DNA from: Euglena gracilis
Taxonomy: Eukaryota; Euglenida; Euglenophyceae; Euglenales
Direction of reading: 5' to 3'
NCBI GenBank assembly: GCA_039621445.1
Contig: CP154956.1
Span: 93,500,406-93,564,405, forward strand
DNA length: 64,000 nt
The notes beneath the pieces are model-generated. The model searched no databases. It saw only the letters and a list, made by a program, of their open reading frames with translations, and had not been told where the DNA came from. The translations under genes and the position numbers were made by a program. The stretch's first letter is position 1. Every line of letters begins with the position of its first letter. Of the stretch, positions 12,395-23,807 are shown in pieces.

Positions 12395-13313
12395 TGGTAG
12401 CAGAGGTAGACTGCCCATTTTTGATTCCCCTCCGACATGCGGCTACGAACAAGAAACTGAAAAACGACAAGAAACTGCAAAAACTGACGCTGACATGCCT
12501 GCTGCCTCAACTGCCATCGCTAGGATGGTGGAGCCGGCGGATGGCTGCCCAGCCCCGAACCAAACACTGGATGTGCCAACTGCCTTAACCGCCATCGTTA
12601 GGGTGGTGGAGCAGGCGGATGGCTTCCCAGCCCTGAACCAAACACTGGAAATGCCAGCTGCCTTAACCGCCATCGTTAGGGTGGTGGAGCCGGCAGATGG
12701 TTTTGCCGCCATGTACCAATCACTGGACAGCAACAGGTGGACTGAAACTGAACAAAACGGCACAGACATTACAGTGCCACAGACATGCAATGACAGCCCA
12801 CGTGTCATTGCCATGGTGCACATGGACCAGGACGACACCGAACAGACCGGTCCAGCACCAGATTACACAGAACTGGACGAAAACAACGAACCGTACTTCG
12901 ACGAACAGGTGTTTGCACCACAAAACTGGTACCAACAGCCAGAAACGGACACTCAGAACGACCAAAGCTGGCAAACCGCAACAGCACAGCAACCAGGAAC
13001 CCAGAGTTTTGCACTGGTGGCGGTACGACAGAGCCCGGAACAACCAGACCGCCTCCAGGGTGAAACTGAAACTTCGTACCAGGAACCATCGTACAGCTCG
13101 TACGAGATTCCACAGCCGGAACCACAGAACCAGAACACTGACTGGGACTGGTGGTCAAACTTTGCGTACGAAACTGGACAGCTGACCCAGGAATTTCAAC
13201 AGTTCAGACAAAAACTGAACAGACGAATCAGCAAACGGCAGAAAACAGCAGCTACAGCAAACAACGACGGAATGGGTCAGCGAACTGCACACAACAGTCA
13301 ACAGACAGGGTGA
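12270..13313 (+). pseudogene. gag: Gag N-terminal part, element 1a (frame broken at the end)
   Basis: Open frame of 347 codons. The first ATG is inside the 5' LTR, so about 42 residues are LTR-encoded and the PBS is translated as part of the frame. The region is acidic and Q/E/P-rich, with three imperfect repeats of about 30 residues (each around the motif TAI-RVVE-ADG, roughly residues 80-165), and I recognise no enzyme domain. Compared with copy 1b, the segment near 13199-13260 has several small indels that throw the frame, so it ends at a TGA at 13311. In 1b the same region reads on into the coiled coil, so this and the next entry were one protein. The true initiation codon is uncertain. 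Confidence 0.8.
12395..12406 (+). other. Primer-binding site, initiator tRNA-Met
   Basis: TGGTAGCAGAGG follows the LTR with no gap and is complementary to the 3' end (CCTCTGCTACCA) of animal/fungal-type initiator tRNA-Met. It is identical in copy 1b at 29406-29417. The gag frame reads straight through it. Confidence 0.85.
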
Positions 13314-13320
13314 AGCACTC

Positions 13321-16299
13321 ATGACAGAAATAAACGGCAGACACGAAGAACTGACGACAGTCCTGGCAACAACCCAAGCAAACATGGAACTGGTGACAGT
13401 GAACCAGAACAGGCTGTACCAGGAACATTTCAACGGAATGTCACAGCAGATCACAGAAATCAGGGAAATGTCTGGCTCACTGGGTGAAAAACTCAGGGAA
13501 TTTCACAGTTTTCTGCAGATGGCAGGTGGAAACGCACAGAACCAGGGTGAACATCTGGTTGGTTTACTACACCGACAGCGAGAAAACGAAAAAAAAACTG
13601 CAGAACTGCAACAGAGATTGGCTGTGGCAGAAGAACGGGTCGCAGGAATCACAGGCGGAGTCCAAACGGTGAACAGCAAAGTGGACGAAACTGTGGCAAC
13701 AGTGTCCAGAAAAGTTGAAAACCTCAGAGGCGAAATCAGCAGTGTGGTGGAAAGAATTCAGAAGGACATGGGCAGTGAAATCGGAAATCTGGCAGGACGG
13801 GTTCAGCAGCAGGAAACAAAAACGACAACAACCATTCAAAACTGTGATTACCTGCACAAAAAACTGGTCGAACTGCAGAAAATCCCAGATCAGCAGCAGC
13901 AGATTACACAGCTGAACGAGGAAATCGGCAGACTGAAACGACAGGTGGAAACTCTGACCTCCAACGAAGAAAAAAACAAACAACGCACTGAACGCCTGAA
14001 CCTGGAGGTCGGCAACCTGGGTCACAGGGTGGACGAAACAGCCCAAACGACTCAAAACCTGCTGGGTGAACTGCAAAAAGGGGCCATTAAAACGGGAACA
14101 CATGCCACATCTGAACATGCCAAATGGCTGGAAATGACATCTGCCATTGGCTCAATGACAACCAGGGTCGGTCAACTGGAAGCAAAACTGGCTGGTCTGA
14201 CAACAAAAACTGCAGAACGAGAAACACATGACAACGGCATCTGGCAGCATTTACATTCTCTGACCACGGAACTGCAAACACAGCAGAAACGGTGGACAGA
14301 ACAGCTGGTGACCCTGGACAGAAAAATCAGTACTGTGACAAAAACGACTGAAAACCTGACTGAAAAACTGGAAAGGCAAAACACCCAGCAAATCACAACC
14401 CCCAGCCCTAGCCTGGCTGAAATACCCAAACCTTTTGAAAATTTAAGCATTTCCTCTCGCCCAGCCTGCACAGGGGCCTTCGGGCCAGAGTCAGGGGCCA
14501 GCCCCCTGGCCGGCGGGTTTCCCACGAGGACCCAGGCTGGACAGCCAGGGGCAGCCACAACGGCCCAACGAACAGAACAACCCCCCCAGGGGGTGGACAG
14601 GGCCGCGGGCCAACGGGGATCGGGGACCCCACAACCCCAGAACCAGCCCCCACCAGCCCCGAGGGGCCAGCCCACAAGACAACACGGGACGGGGACCCTA
14701 GAACCCCAGGCCTGGCCAACGGGGATGGGGACCCCACAACCCCTGGCCCAGCCACGGCCAGCCCTGAGGGGCCAGCCCGCAGGAAACCAAGGGACGGGGA
14801 CCCCAGAACCCCAGGCCTGTCAAACGGGGACGGGGACCCCACAACCCCTGACAGGTATGTTCAGCCAGAGCAGCCAGCAGTGGGGGGACGAAACACCACA
14901 CCCAAAAATGGAAGGAGGAGCTGCAGCACTGGGGACCGTTAACCCGGCTTCCCTGGTGGGGCAGCTCATCCAGCAAGAACTAAAAACTGTCTTGACACCA
15001 TTAATCGCCCAACTGACTCGACAGACAGAACAACGGCCGACTGCAGTCCCGACCAGCCCAGCACTTGTGACAAACCCGACAAGCCCAGTACCACAGTCAA
15101 CGCAACCTCAGCCGACTCAACAGCCAGTGACGACGCAACAAAACCCACAGTCCCGGACTCGGGGCTTGTTCATGTGGGCAGACGAAACCGAAACTCAGAA
15201 CACAGCCACAACAACCTGGGTGGGACCCCAGATGGGGTCTACCCAAACTGCCATCCACCACATAGGAGAGGAAACAGTGGTGGCACCCGTGGCAACGGCC
15301 CCGGCAGCATCCTTCGGGCTGCTGCTGGGTCCAGTGGGCGCGGCAATGACAAAAGACCTGGTAAGACCAACACTGCAGGGGAATTTCGCAGATTTTGCCG
15401 TGAAATTTCCAATGTACCTGCAACGTGTGTCAGCCGGTCAGGGGTCCCTGACCGATGACCTGAAACTGTCACTGCTGGAGGGCAGCCTGGACAGTGCCAG
15501 CAAACTGGAACTACAACGCAGACAGGAACGCGGTGAGAAAATAAAATACCAGGAATTTTGGAACTGGATGTGCCAGAAATACGGTGGAGACACACAATCA
15601 GCCATCAAAGACGAACTGAAAAAACTGAGACCAAAAACGGAAGGAAAACTGACACTGGAAGCGTGGAGGGAGTTTGAGGCCCATTTCAAACTCCTCTACA
15701 GCAGGCTGGAAAATCCATCAGAGGAAGACGCTTACAACCTGGTGGCTGAAAAAATGCCTGAAACGCAACGCAGAAGCTGCATCAGGGAACAGGACCGCAG
15801 AAATCAGGACAGACCGACACTGAAACTGAAAGGGGTCACGAACATTACAAACGTCCCAGATGCAACGACGGAAGACGTTCGTGACCTGGTGGCAGCAACT
15901 GTGGGTACAGGTGAGAATTTTCAGGTGGCACGAGACGGACAAAACTTCAGGATCCAACTGCACAGCAGCAGAGCTGCTGAACTTCTCCTGATGAAAAACG
16001 GTTCAACGTTGCTGACTGGACATAAACCACACTTCACACAGGTGCAAGCAAGACTGACTCTGGACGAACTGTTCCAACGGGTGGAAAAAACAGAACTCAG
16101 GTGCCAACAACAGTCAGACTCCCTGGGTAGAGGGTACAACGGCTGGCAGAACCAACCTCGTGAAAACAGATCACGGTCGATGGACCGCAGGGGTTACGTC
16201 AGGGAAGTCAAGGAGGAGGAGAAAAACAAAATCCAGAAGTCGGACACCACCTTCCAGATCCCGACCCAACTCCCCTGGACCTCGAACCCCAACACCTGA
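13321..16299 (+). pseudogene. gag: Gag central part: coiled coil, P/T/Q-rich linker and capsid-like region, element 1a
   Basis: Open frame of 992 codons. Residues about 1-360 are E/K/Q/L-rich with heptad-like spacing, a predicted long coiled coil. About 370-640 is a low-complexity linker with GTPQP and RGQP-type repeats. About 680-860 is compact, with FWNWMCQKYGG and WREFEAHFKLLYSRLE, and is the best candidate for the capsid domain of a Ty3-type Gag. One extra A near 16222 (GAGAAAAACAAA here, GAGAAAACAAA in 1b) shifts the frame, so the ORF ends early at 16299 and loses its RNA-binding tail. Gag proteins assemble the cytoplasmic particle in which reverse transcription occurs. I see no zinc knuckle. 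Confidence 0.82.
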
Positions 16300-16729
16300 A
16301 AAACCCAGACCCCCTTCTCCACGCCAGCAGGTGCCCATGGCAGTTTCAGAACAGCCTGGCCAGGGACGGTACACCAACTGGTCAGACTGGGGACAGAACG
16401 ACTGGGGCAAAGGCAAAGGAAAGGGGAAAGGTCAAAACTGGGGTTCAACCCAAAACTGGAACCAGAACCAGAACTGGAATCAGAATTACGGCAAAGGCTA
16501 CGATTCTGGAAAGGGATACAACTCTGGGAAAGGATACGATTCTGGGAAGGGGAGCGGGAAAGGAAAAGGCAAAGGGCAGCCACAGCCACAGCCAGCAGCA
16601 ACGAAAACTGAACCACAGACACAGCAAACCAATTCACAGGAGCCAGCCAACCAGCCACAGGGACAGCCAAAGGCAGAAGCAACTTCCAGCAACCGCTGGC
16701 AGCCAGTTCAAAACGCAGAACGGAAGTGA
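16160..16729 (+). pseudogene. gag: Gag C-terminal basic/GK-rich tail, element 1a
   Basis: Frame shifted by one base from the preceding part; coding sense starts about 16225. It holds an RS/P-rich stretch followed by WNQNQNWNQN and tandem GKGYDSGKGYNSGK units, then a Q/P-rich end that stops at TGA 16727-16729. The lysine/glycine/aromatic composition would bind nucleic acid and probably replaces the CCHC knuckle typical of Gag. This stop is in the same frame as the following Pol. Confidence 0.78.
16727..16729 (+). promoter_or_regulatory. Putative readthrough UGA at the gag/pol boundary (1a)
   Basis: AAG-TGA-AGG, followed by a G-rich stretch able to fold, then an open frame of 78 codons running into the Pol methyltransferase region with no ATG until about 16997. 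The same codon and context occur in 1b at 33744. Confidence 0.65.
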
Positions 16730-17659
16730 AGGGGCTGCGGCCTGAGGGTAGGGGACGAGAGGGGCGACTCTCTGCAGACACAACCGAAACAACAAAACAA
16801 AACAAGGGAACCAGGTCCAGAGCCGCAGCGGTCATACACACTGGGTAAGGGAGGTAAGAAAAAACCCCAAAAGAAAAACATCCTGACAAAAAAACGACTC
16901 CACAGCCCAGAACCGAAAAGGGAACAGGTCAGCTGCAGGTTCGGCAGAGCAGCTTCACGGTGGGTGTCTGAAAACTACCACGTGAAGGAAGAAAAAATGA
17001 CAGAAATTCTCTCACACTTCGGGGTCCAGCCCCAGCTGGATGCCTTTGCAACGGAAAAAAACAAAAGATTCCCGCAATGGTGGGGATCGGGCAGCCCAGA
17101 CGGAACTGACGCCTTTGAAAAAAACTGGCACGGAAAACTGCTGTGGATGAACCCCCCATTCAGCAAAATTTCACAGGTGGTGAAGAAAATTCAAACAGAC
17201 GAGGCCCACGCACTTCTCATGGTACCAAGATGGGTCCACAGACGATGGTACAGGGAAATCAAAAAACTGGCAGTGATGTCAATGTTCATCCCAGCGGAAA
17301 CAAAACTGTTCGGACAGGGTGACAAGAACTGCAGGAATACACCGTGGCCTGTGGAAGTGTTTTTGGTATGCGGACACAAAACACGGTGCAAGTACCTACC
17401 AGGTTTCCACAAACATTTCACCCCCCTACACCCGACATCCAAGGTGAGGTTCGGCACAGCCCACGAGTACCCGCCAGTGGAGGACGAGGTGGAGAAAAAA
17501 AAAAAAAAAACCGACTTGGGGATGGAAAAACCACAGAAACACATCAGAAAACTGCAGGAGGCAGCCACAGCGACACCAGAATGGGCCACAGCAGAAAAAA
17601 CAAAAACCACAAATGCTGGACCTGTTCTGTGGAACAAAATCGGTCAGCAAGGTGTATGA
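16730..17659 (+). pseudogene. pol: Pol N-terminus with Dam/DIRS-type adenine methyltransferase-like domain, element 1a
   Basis: The frame continues from the gag stop through a lysine-rich linker of about 78 residues, then a domain with LDAFATEKN, DAFEKNW, LLWMNPPFSK and LLMVPRW. The NPPF matches the catalytic (N/D)PP(F/Y) motif of amino-methyltransferases, and the overall pattern (DLFAT...DAF...PPF...PxW) resembles the MT domain of DIRS retrotransposons. Predicted role: N6-adenine-type methyl transfer or a degenerate nucleic-acid-binding derivative; activity is not shown. Near 17493-17508 a run of 16 A replaces the GGTGGTGAACAAAAAA region of 1b, and the frame no longer enters the cytosine methyltransferase correctly. 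Confidence 0.7.
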
Positions 17660-18115
17660 AAAAATGGGTTTCGAGGTGGTGACAGTGGATTCAGACCCCA
17701 GGTGGAAGGCGGATTACCAGGTGGACGTACTGGACTGGGACTTCAGAAAACATTCAACCCTGGAGAATTCCACACGGTGGTTTGTGGAGTTCCCTGCACA
17801 GAATTCAGCATTGCCCTGACGACAAGACCCAGAAACCTGGAAAAGGGAGACAGCCTTGCAAAGAAAGCCCTGGAAATTGTGGAATTTCTGCAGCCGCAGA
17901 AATGGTGGTTGGAAAACCCAAGGTACGGATACCTGGGAAAACGAGATTACATGAAACCGTACCCGTACATTGACGTGGATTACTGTCAATACACAGACTG
18001 GGGTTACAAAAAACCAACACGAATCTGGGGCAGCCCTGACATCCTGCAGGTACCAGTTGTTGTGACGGGAAAACGTGCAAGAACCTGGACCCAAATGGTG
18101 GAGGTCACCTGGTGA
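17613..18115 (+). pseudogene. pol: C5-cytosine methyltransferase domain of Pol, element 1a (frameshifted)
   Basis: Motif I is intact here (MLDLFCGTKSVSKVYEKMGF, the SAM-binding loop). A one-base loss near 17751 (AAACATTCAACCC for AAACACTTCAAACC in 1b) shifts the frame. The second frame then carries the catalytic-Cys motif GVPCTEF, the ENP motif (WWLENPRYGY, the position of ENV in standard C5 enzymes) and DYCQYTDWGYKKPTRIW (motif VIII region). A second disruption at about 18053 (CCAGTTGTTGTG for CCAACAAAACGGTGTG) ends it. The motif set matches phage and giant-virus cytosine methyltransferases rather than DNMT1/DNMT3. No activity is expected from this copy. Confidence 0.78.
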
Positions 18116-18942
18116 AACTCAGCAACAAACACAACATTCCAGCCTTCAAAAAATTCAGGATCCCAGAACAACTGATTCAGGACCTGGCGGGGTTCCACGA
18201 ACGGCTACGGCAAACCAGCCAAGCCCAGGCCGCGCAGCAACAACCGCTGCAGCAGCCCAGCCCTGCCCAGACTGCACGACAAAACATGCTCTCACAGCCC
18301 AGCCCAGAACTGACAGGTCAACAGCCAAACCCAGATTCAACTGACAAAACAGAACCAGACCAAAACATTCGTCTTCCAAAGCGACTGTGTGAACCGGTGT
18401 CCAAACTCCTGCTGGGGCAGGTCATCAGCAGAAAGAAAGCTAAACAACTCCTCATCGAGGTCCGTGCGGTGTTGCCGGACGGCAAAAATATGTTCCTACA
18501 GGCCCTGATTGACACGGGAGCACAGGCAAACCTGGTGAAAAAGAACCTGATTCCCCAACAAAATTTCAGACGTTCACAAAAACCCTTGGCCCTGATCACA
18601 GCGGACGGAACAAGGATGGAAGGAGGACTACACGAAGTCACACTGGAACTGCAGTTTTCATCACGGGTGCACAACACGGACAGAACAAGGGAGTGGTCCA
18701 CCATTGGAACATTCCATGACGCCGACATCCAAGTGGATGCCATCCTCGGGTATCCGTGGATGGAACAACACCAAATGGGGGTTTTCACAGACCTAAAATC
18801 AATGGCGCTCATAGGTGAACCATTGCGGCTGCTGTCGAGTTGGTACCAGCTGAAGGAACAAAAACACAGGGAACGGAAAATACACCAACTTCAGAAAAAC
18901 ATTTCGGACAGTGCGGGCAATGAATTTGCAGATTCCTGCTGA
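18112..18942 (+). pseudogene. pol: Methyltransferase C-end, Q/P linker and aspartic protease, element 1a
   Basis: Starts with the C-terminal methyltransferase segment (FRIPEQLIQDL), then a P/Q/A-rich linker, then a retroviral-type protease with LIDTGAQANLV (the DTG active site). It ends at a frameshift near 18908, where GGACAGTGCGG replaces GGAAGTGCGG of 1b. The protease would process Gag-Pol within the particle. Confidence 0.82.
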
Positions 18943-19126
18943 AGCGGGCCAGGACGAGGAAAAACTGTTCGAAGACGAAACAACATTGGAAACACTGGCA
19001 AAACAACTTCAGAAATCGGCAAAGAAATCTGACAGGGTTCAGGGTGTTGTGGTGGTGCCAGAAGGACAGGAAACACAAGGCGAAAGGGTGGCTGAACTGG
19101 TGAAAAAAACTGCGGCAGGACTATGA
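18911..19126 (+). pseudogene. pol: Protease-RT connector, element 1a
   Basis: A 71-codon piece bounded by frameshifts on both sides; the right-hand one is an extra A in GTGAAAAAAACTGC near 19105. Charged and helical, with no recognised domain, it corresponds to about residues 450-515 of the intact pol in 1b. Confidence 0.7.
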
Positions 19127-19130
19127 AGGA

Positions 19131-20270
19131 GTGGTCTTGCGAGACAAAATCTACCCAGACCCCCCAGAACGTGGACCACTGGGTTATGGGAAAATCGAAC
19201 TGAAACCTGGAACAGTGGCGAAAAAGCAAAGACCCATCCACATGACAGGAGAACGCCGACAGGCACTCATCGACATGGTGGACGAATGGGTTAGGGACCT
19301 GAAAGTGGAAGACGGGAGGAGTGACTGGTCCAGCCCCACGTTCGTGGTGGCCAAAAAAGGTGGAAAATGGAGAGGGGTGGTGGATTTCAGAGCACTGAAC
19401 GAGGCAACAATCACAGACGCCCATCCCCTCCCTAGGATAGAAGACATCCTAGTTCAACAAGGACAACGGGCCCTGTACAGTGTACTGGACCTGAAAGACG
19501 CCTTCCACCAGGTGCCACTGAGAACAGAATCCAGACCCTACACCTGCTGCAGCACACCCAAGGGAACAAAACAGTGGAGAGTGGTGGTCATGGGAATGAA
19601 AAACGGTGTACCGATTTTCCAGAGGGTGATCGAGTACAGCCTGGAGGAGGTACAGGACATTGCAAACCCCTACGTGGACGACATAATCGTAGGAACTGTG
19701 TGGCAGGAATCAAAAAAAAAAACCCTAGAACAACACGACAAAGACATCAGGAGGGTGATGGAGGCACTGAAAAAACAGCAGCACGTGGCAGACATCAAGA
19801 AATGCAAATTTTTCGTGAAAGAGGTGGAATTCTGTGGACACGTGCTGGGTGGCGGACAACGGAAACCTGCACCTGGGAAACTGATGGCCTTGGAAAAGTG
19901 GGAGGAACCAAAAACGGTCACAGCCCTGCGGGCATTCCTGGGATTCACAAACTACTACGCCTCATACATCCCAGGGTATGCAGAATTGGCAGCAGACCTA
20001 ATGGAGAAACTGAAGGTGAAAAAAGGACAGGGGAAGAAAGGAAGCCTGACACCTGTGTTTTTCGGTGAAAAGGAACGAACAGCCTTCCAGACCATCAAAG
20101 GAAAACTGCTCGGAAGCCTGAAACTGCAAACAGTGAACCCAGACAAACCGTTCATACTCAGGGTGGATGCAAGTGGCAGAGCCGTAGGTGCGGCTCTGGA
20201 ACAATTTGCGGAGGACACTGCAGAAAAACCAGACCCAACGACAGCCATGACCAAAAAACAGTACCCGTAG
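19131..20270 (+). pseudogene. pol: Reverse transcriptase and start of RNase H, element 1a
   Basis: 379 codons covering the whole RT: FVVAKKGGKWRGVVDFRALN, VLDLKDAFHQV (first catalytic Asp) and NPYVDDIIVG (YVDD, catalytic pair), followed by the FLGFTNYYASYIP segment and the start of RNase H (LRVDASGRAVGAALEQF). The frame is lost at 20254-20260 by loss of one A in ACCAAAAAACAG (ACCAAAAAAACAG in 1b). This is a textbook Ty3/gypsy RT order; the RT itself looks complete. Confidence 0.9.
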
Positions 20271-21466
20271 CTTTCTGTTCACGAAAACTGGCACCCGGGC
20301 AGGTTCGCTCGTGGTCTCCTAGGGAGAAGGAGACCTACGCAGTGATCCTGGCCCTGCAAAAATGGGCTTCCTGGATAGGAATGCAACCGGTACTGGTGTT
20401 GACGGACCACAAGTCCATTGAGGCATGGGCAACGGAGGCGCTGGACACCCCCAGTGGACCAGCTGGACGTAGGGCTAGGTGGCACGAACTGCTTTCGCGG
20501 TTCGACATAACCGTTGCATACGTACCTGGCAAAGACAACACGGTCGCCGATGCCTTGAGTAGGTGGGCCTACCCCGCCTCACAGGCATTCGCCGACGTGA
20601 GTATCCACGGGAGTGAGGAGGACGACCGACTCATGAAAGAAATCATCAAACAGGAGGAAAAGGAACAGAAAACTTGTATGGTGATCAACGTGGCAGACCT
20701 GACACAGGCACAAAAACAACTTCAAGAACCCGTCACTGTGGCCGTCACAACAAGGGGGGGAGCCAAAACGGGGGAAGATTCGCCCACAGTGCCTGGTTCA
20801 ACGGAAAACGGTGACACCCCTCAAAAAAATTCAAAAACACCTCAAAAACCTGCAAAAACGACAAAGAAATGGGTTGTGAAGGAAACGACTGTGGTGGAAC
20901 CAAGCAAAAAACTGGCTGAGGCAACCCCAAGGGAGACCACGGATGAGGCAGGAAACCTGATCCGACCAGACCAACCAAAAAACAAAACCCCAGAAAATTC
21001 AAACACGGCCGAGGGACCATCCACTGAGGAAGACCCACCAAGGCGAAGACCCCTGGAAGAGGACCCTGTGGAACCCCTAACAACAACAGACTCAACAAAA
21101 CAACAGGACGCGCAAGGTGCGTCATCCTCAACGGGGACACCCGTTGGACCTCCATCAAGGGGAGTGCACGCCCCGGAGCTTCAACAGGGGGAACCGAAAG
21201 GGGTGATGGACAGGGAATGGAAGAACGAGTACGAAAGTTGCCCAAGGTGGGGACCTGTGCTCAAGGACCTGAAGGGAACGGGGTTCAAAAACTGGCCTGA
21301 CGGGTACCGATTCGACAACGGCAGGCTCTACAAAAACGGACTCCTGTGTGTACCAAGTGGGTTGACTGGAAACGTAATTCGGGAACATCACGAAACAGCC
21401 GGGCACCCAGGGTCAGCACCACCAGGATGCAAAAAAACTGACAGGCAAAATGATGACCATGTGTGA
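20262..21466 (+). pseudogene. pol: RNase H remainder, linker and integrase zinc-finger start, element 1a
   Basis: After the frameshift the RNase H resumes (FCSRKL, KETYAVILALQKW, TDHKSIEAW, then KDNTVADALSRW), followed by a long P/T/K-rich linker and the first half of the integrase HHCC finger (REHHETAGHPGS). A 41-bp deletion near 21418 relative to 1b removes the middle of the finger and shifts the frame, so this piece ends at 21466. Confidence 0.85.
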
Positions 21467-22643
21467 AACCTGCCAAGCAACAGAACCCAGCCACTTACCA
21501 TACAAGTGCCCCATTGAACCGACACCGATTCCTGCACACCTGATGGACAGTGTTGCTATCGACTTGTTCTCTCTACCTGAAACCACCTTTGAAGGGAAAA
21601 AATACGACACGTTGGCGTTGTGTGTGGACAGGCTGAGTGGGTGGATGGTTGCAACCCCCCACCTGGCCAAGGGACTCACAGCAGAAAAGGTTGGAAAGGA
21701 AATGTACAAACAGTGGGGAATTTTTGGGATACCCTCGGTGGTGAGCTCCGACCGGGGCTCCCACTTCACAGCCGGTTGGTGGAAAACACTGTGTGCTGCC
21801 CACGGGGTCCGTGTGGCGTACGGGCAGGCATATCATCACCAAGCCAACGGACGGGCTGAGGTAGCGGGTCAACAAGTCCTCCGAAAACTGGCAAAACTGG
21901 CTGCGGAAAAAGGGGTACCCTGGGTTGAACTCCTACCGAACGCCTTGAGGGCCCTACACGACGTCCCAGGTGAAACGGGATTGTCACCGTACGAAATTGT
22001 GTTTGGCAGGCACAGACCGTTGGCGGGATTACCATACCAACCACAAAAGGAAGCGGAAGGGGCCTCAACGTTCTTGGAAAGGATGAAGGAACAAGACCAG
22101 TGGGTGAGCCTGGTCCTGAACGAAAAACAGCGTGAACGGGCTGAAACGGTGAACCAAAAACGCAGAGAACCACCTGCCTTGGAAATCGGTTCCAAAGTCT
22201 GGTATCAACCCGAAAGACAACCTGGTACCGACAAACTCGAACCGAAGTGGAAAGGACCTGCTGTGGTGTTGGAACGGGTAGGACAGCACTCCTACGTGGT
22301 GGAACTTCGACCCGGAAACCGACAACCTGCCCACCGTTCACAACTCAAACCCCACGTGGAGGACCTCTACAACACAACTCCTGTCCCCCTCTACTTTTGG
22401 TCGGGCAAGGCACAGGAGTTGGAGGTTGGCCCTGACGAATGGGAGGTTGACAAAGTGCTGAATCACCGCAGAAAAGACGGAAAACTTCAATTTTTGATTC
22501 AGTGGAAAAACTGGGACCCATCTGATACTCAGTGGGAACCCCTGAACCATTTGTTCCTCCGAACAAACAAAGATGTGGTCCAATACTGCAAAGAACGGGA
22601 CTTGGCCGTGGATGTGAGAGAGTTGCTTGATGGGATGGAGTGA
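21450..22643 (+). pseudogene. pol: Integrase core and chromodomain, element 1a
   Basis: 397 codons: the second half of the zinc finger (CETCQ), the DDE core with AIDLF, SSDRGSHF and NGRAEV (D, D-35-E spacing as in 1b), the C-terminal domain, and a chromodomain (VDKVLNHRR...FLIQWKNWDPSDTQWEPLNH) near the end. The stop is TGA 22641-22643. The chromodomain would direct integration to particular chromatin, consistent with two copies landing in satellite. Confidence 0.9.
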
Positions 22644-23796
22644 CACATGTCACATACCCCTGGGCCCCCTCACAGACACCGTCACTTCGACACCCCGAAC
22701 GACCCCAAAGCCAACCCCAACCCTACCACCCATACCAACCTCGACTGATTTGAATTTACACACCTGTGACAAAACCTACCTGACTCAAAACGACAAAACG
22801 GGCTTGGGCAGCCCCCCTGGCCAGCCCACCTGAACCCGAACCGCTGGCCAGCCCAACTCGAACCAGCCCAACGGACCTGAACAAGACCCGACCCGACCCG
22901 AATTCACTGACCTCAAGTGCCTCTCTTCTGCCAATCGATCCATTCTTCAATTCATCATCGTTGTTGTTGTTGGTTGGGACCCCCCCCCCCCCCCCGGGGA
23001 GAACGAACCTTCACCCCTGGACCTGGCCAGCCTACTTGTAAAAACAAAACACAGCCCCCAACCCCAACCGTAGCAGCCAGCCAAACTGGGCAAACGGTGG
23101 AAGGGGAACCTGACTTTGTCCAAAAAATCCCGGACCTGGCCGGCCCCGGGCCACCGGCCCGGGGGGGGGGGGCGAGGACCCTCCACAGCACCTGACCTCG
23201 CACAAACCAGCCTACCCCCCAGAAAAAAAAATACAAAAATACAAAAAAAAACATTGTCCTTGACCCAGCCTGATTTTTAACCGAAACCCAGCCTTCTCCT
23301 GATTTTTATTAAAATTCGTCCCCGGCCAAAGCCTGACCGCTTGGCCTGGGGGGGGGGGGGCTGGAAGACCCCAGCTGGACCCACCCCCCACCGAACAGAC
23401 ACCAAGCCTAGACACCGCATTGGCTAACCGAACCGAAAACGGCTGTCTAGGAGCCTGACCGTGACAAAGCAACTCACCTGGCCTGGGAATAAGAATTTCC
23501 TGAGAATTTTAACCGTGGCTGGCGCTTGGTTCACAACAGCGCCTGCCCCCCCCCCAACGCCAAACAGCCCTAGGCGGGCTGGGAGGGGGGACAACACACC
23601 AGACCCCGCACAGACCCAACTACGCAAAGCAGAACATTGGACCCAACCTTGGCCATAAAACGAACCTGAACGGCACAGCCCCCTGAGGGGGGGGGACCCT
23701 GAACCACAACGGTCCCCTCGCTCGCCCCCTCCTCACAACGAGTGCACTCCGCACCCCTTCCTGTTGGAGTCGTGAAGAGTTGTAAACAACTCCTTC
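22644..23796 (+). other. Noncoding 3' region of element 1a, rich in G and C runs
   Basis: I see no gene here. It is mostly C/A-rich with long C or G homopolymers (around 22981, 23161 and 23350) whose lengths differ from 1b. A GAGTTG-TAAA-CAACTC hairpin at 23777-23792 sits just before the polypurine tract in both copies. Confidence 0.8.
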
Positions 23797-23807
23797 GGGA
23801 AGGGGAG
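23797..23807 (+). other. Polypurine tract of element 1a
   Basis: GGGAAGGGGAG immediately before the 3' LTR; the expected primer for plus-strand DNA synthesis. It is identical in 1b at 40850-40860. Confidence 0.88.

Noticed and set aside
16727-16729. Nonstandard genetic code with UGA or UAG as sense
   Set aside because: UGA ends both pol genes and other frames stop normally at all three codons. Only the gag/pol junction shows in-frame continuation.
16964-18115. Bacterial or phage restriction-modification genes
   Set aside because: The methyltransferase domains lie in one frame with protease, RT, integrase and chromodomain between LTRs, so they belong to the retrotransposon.
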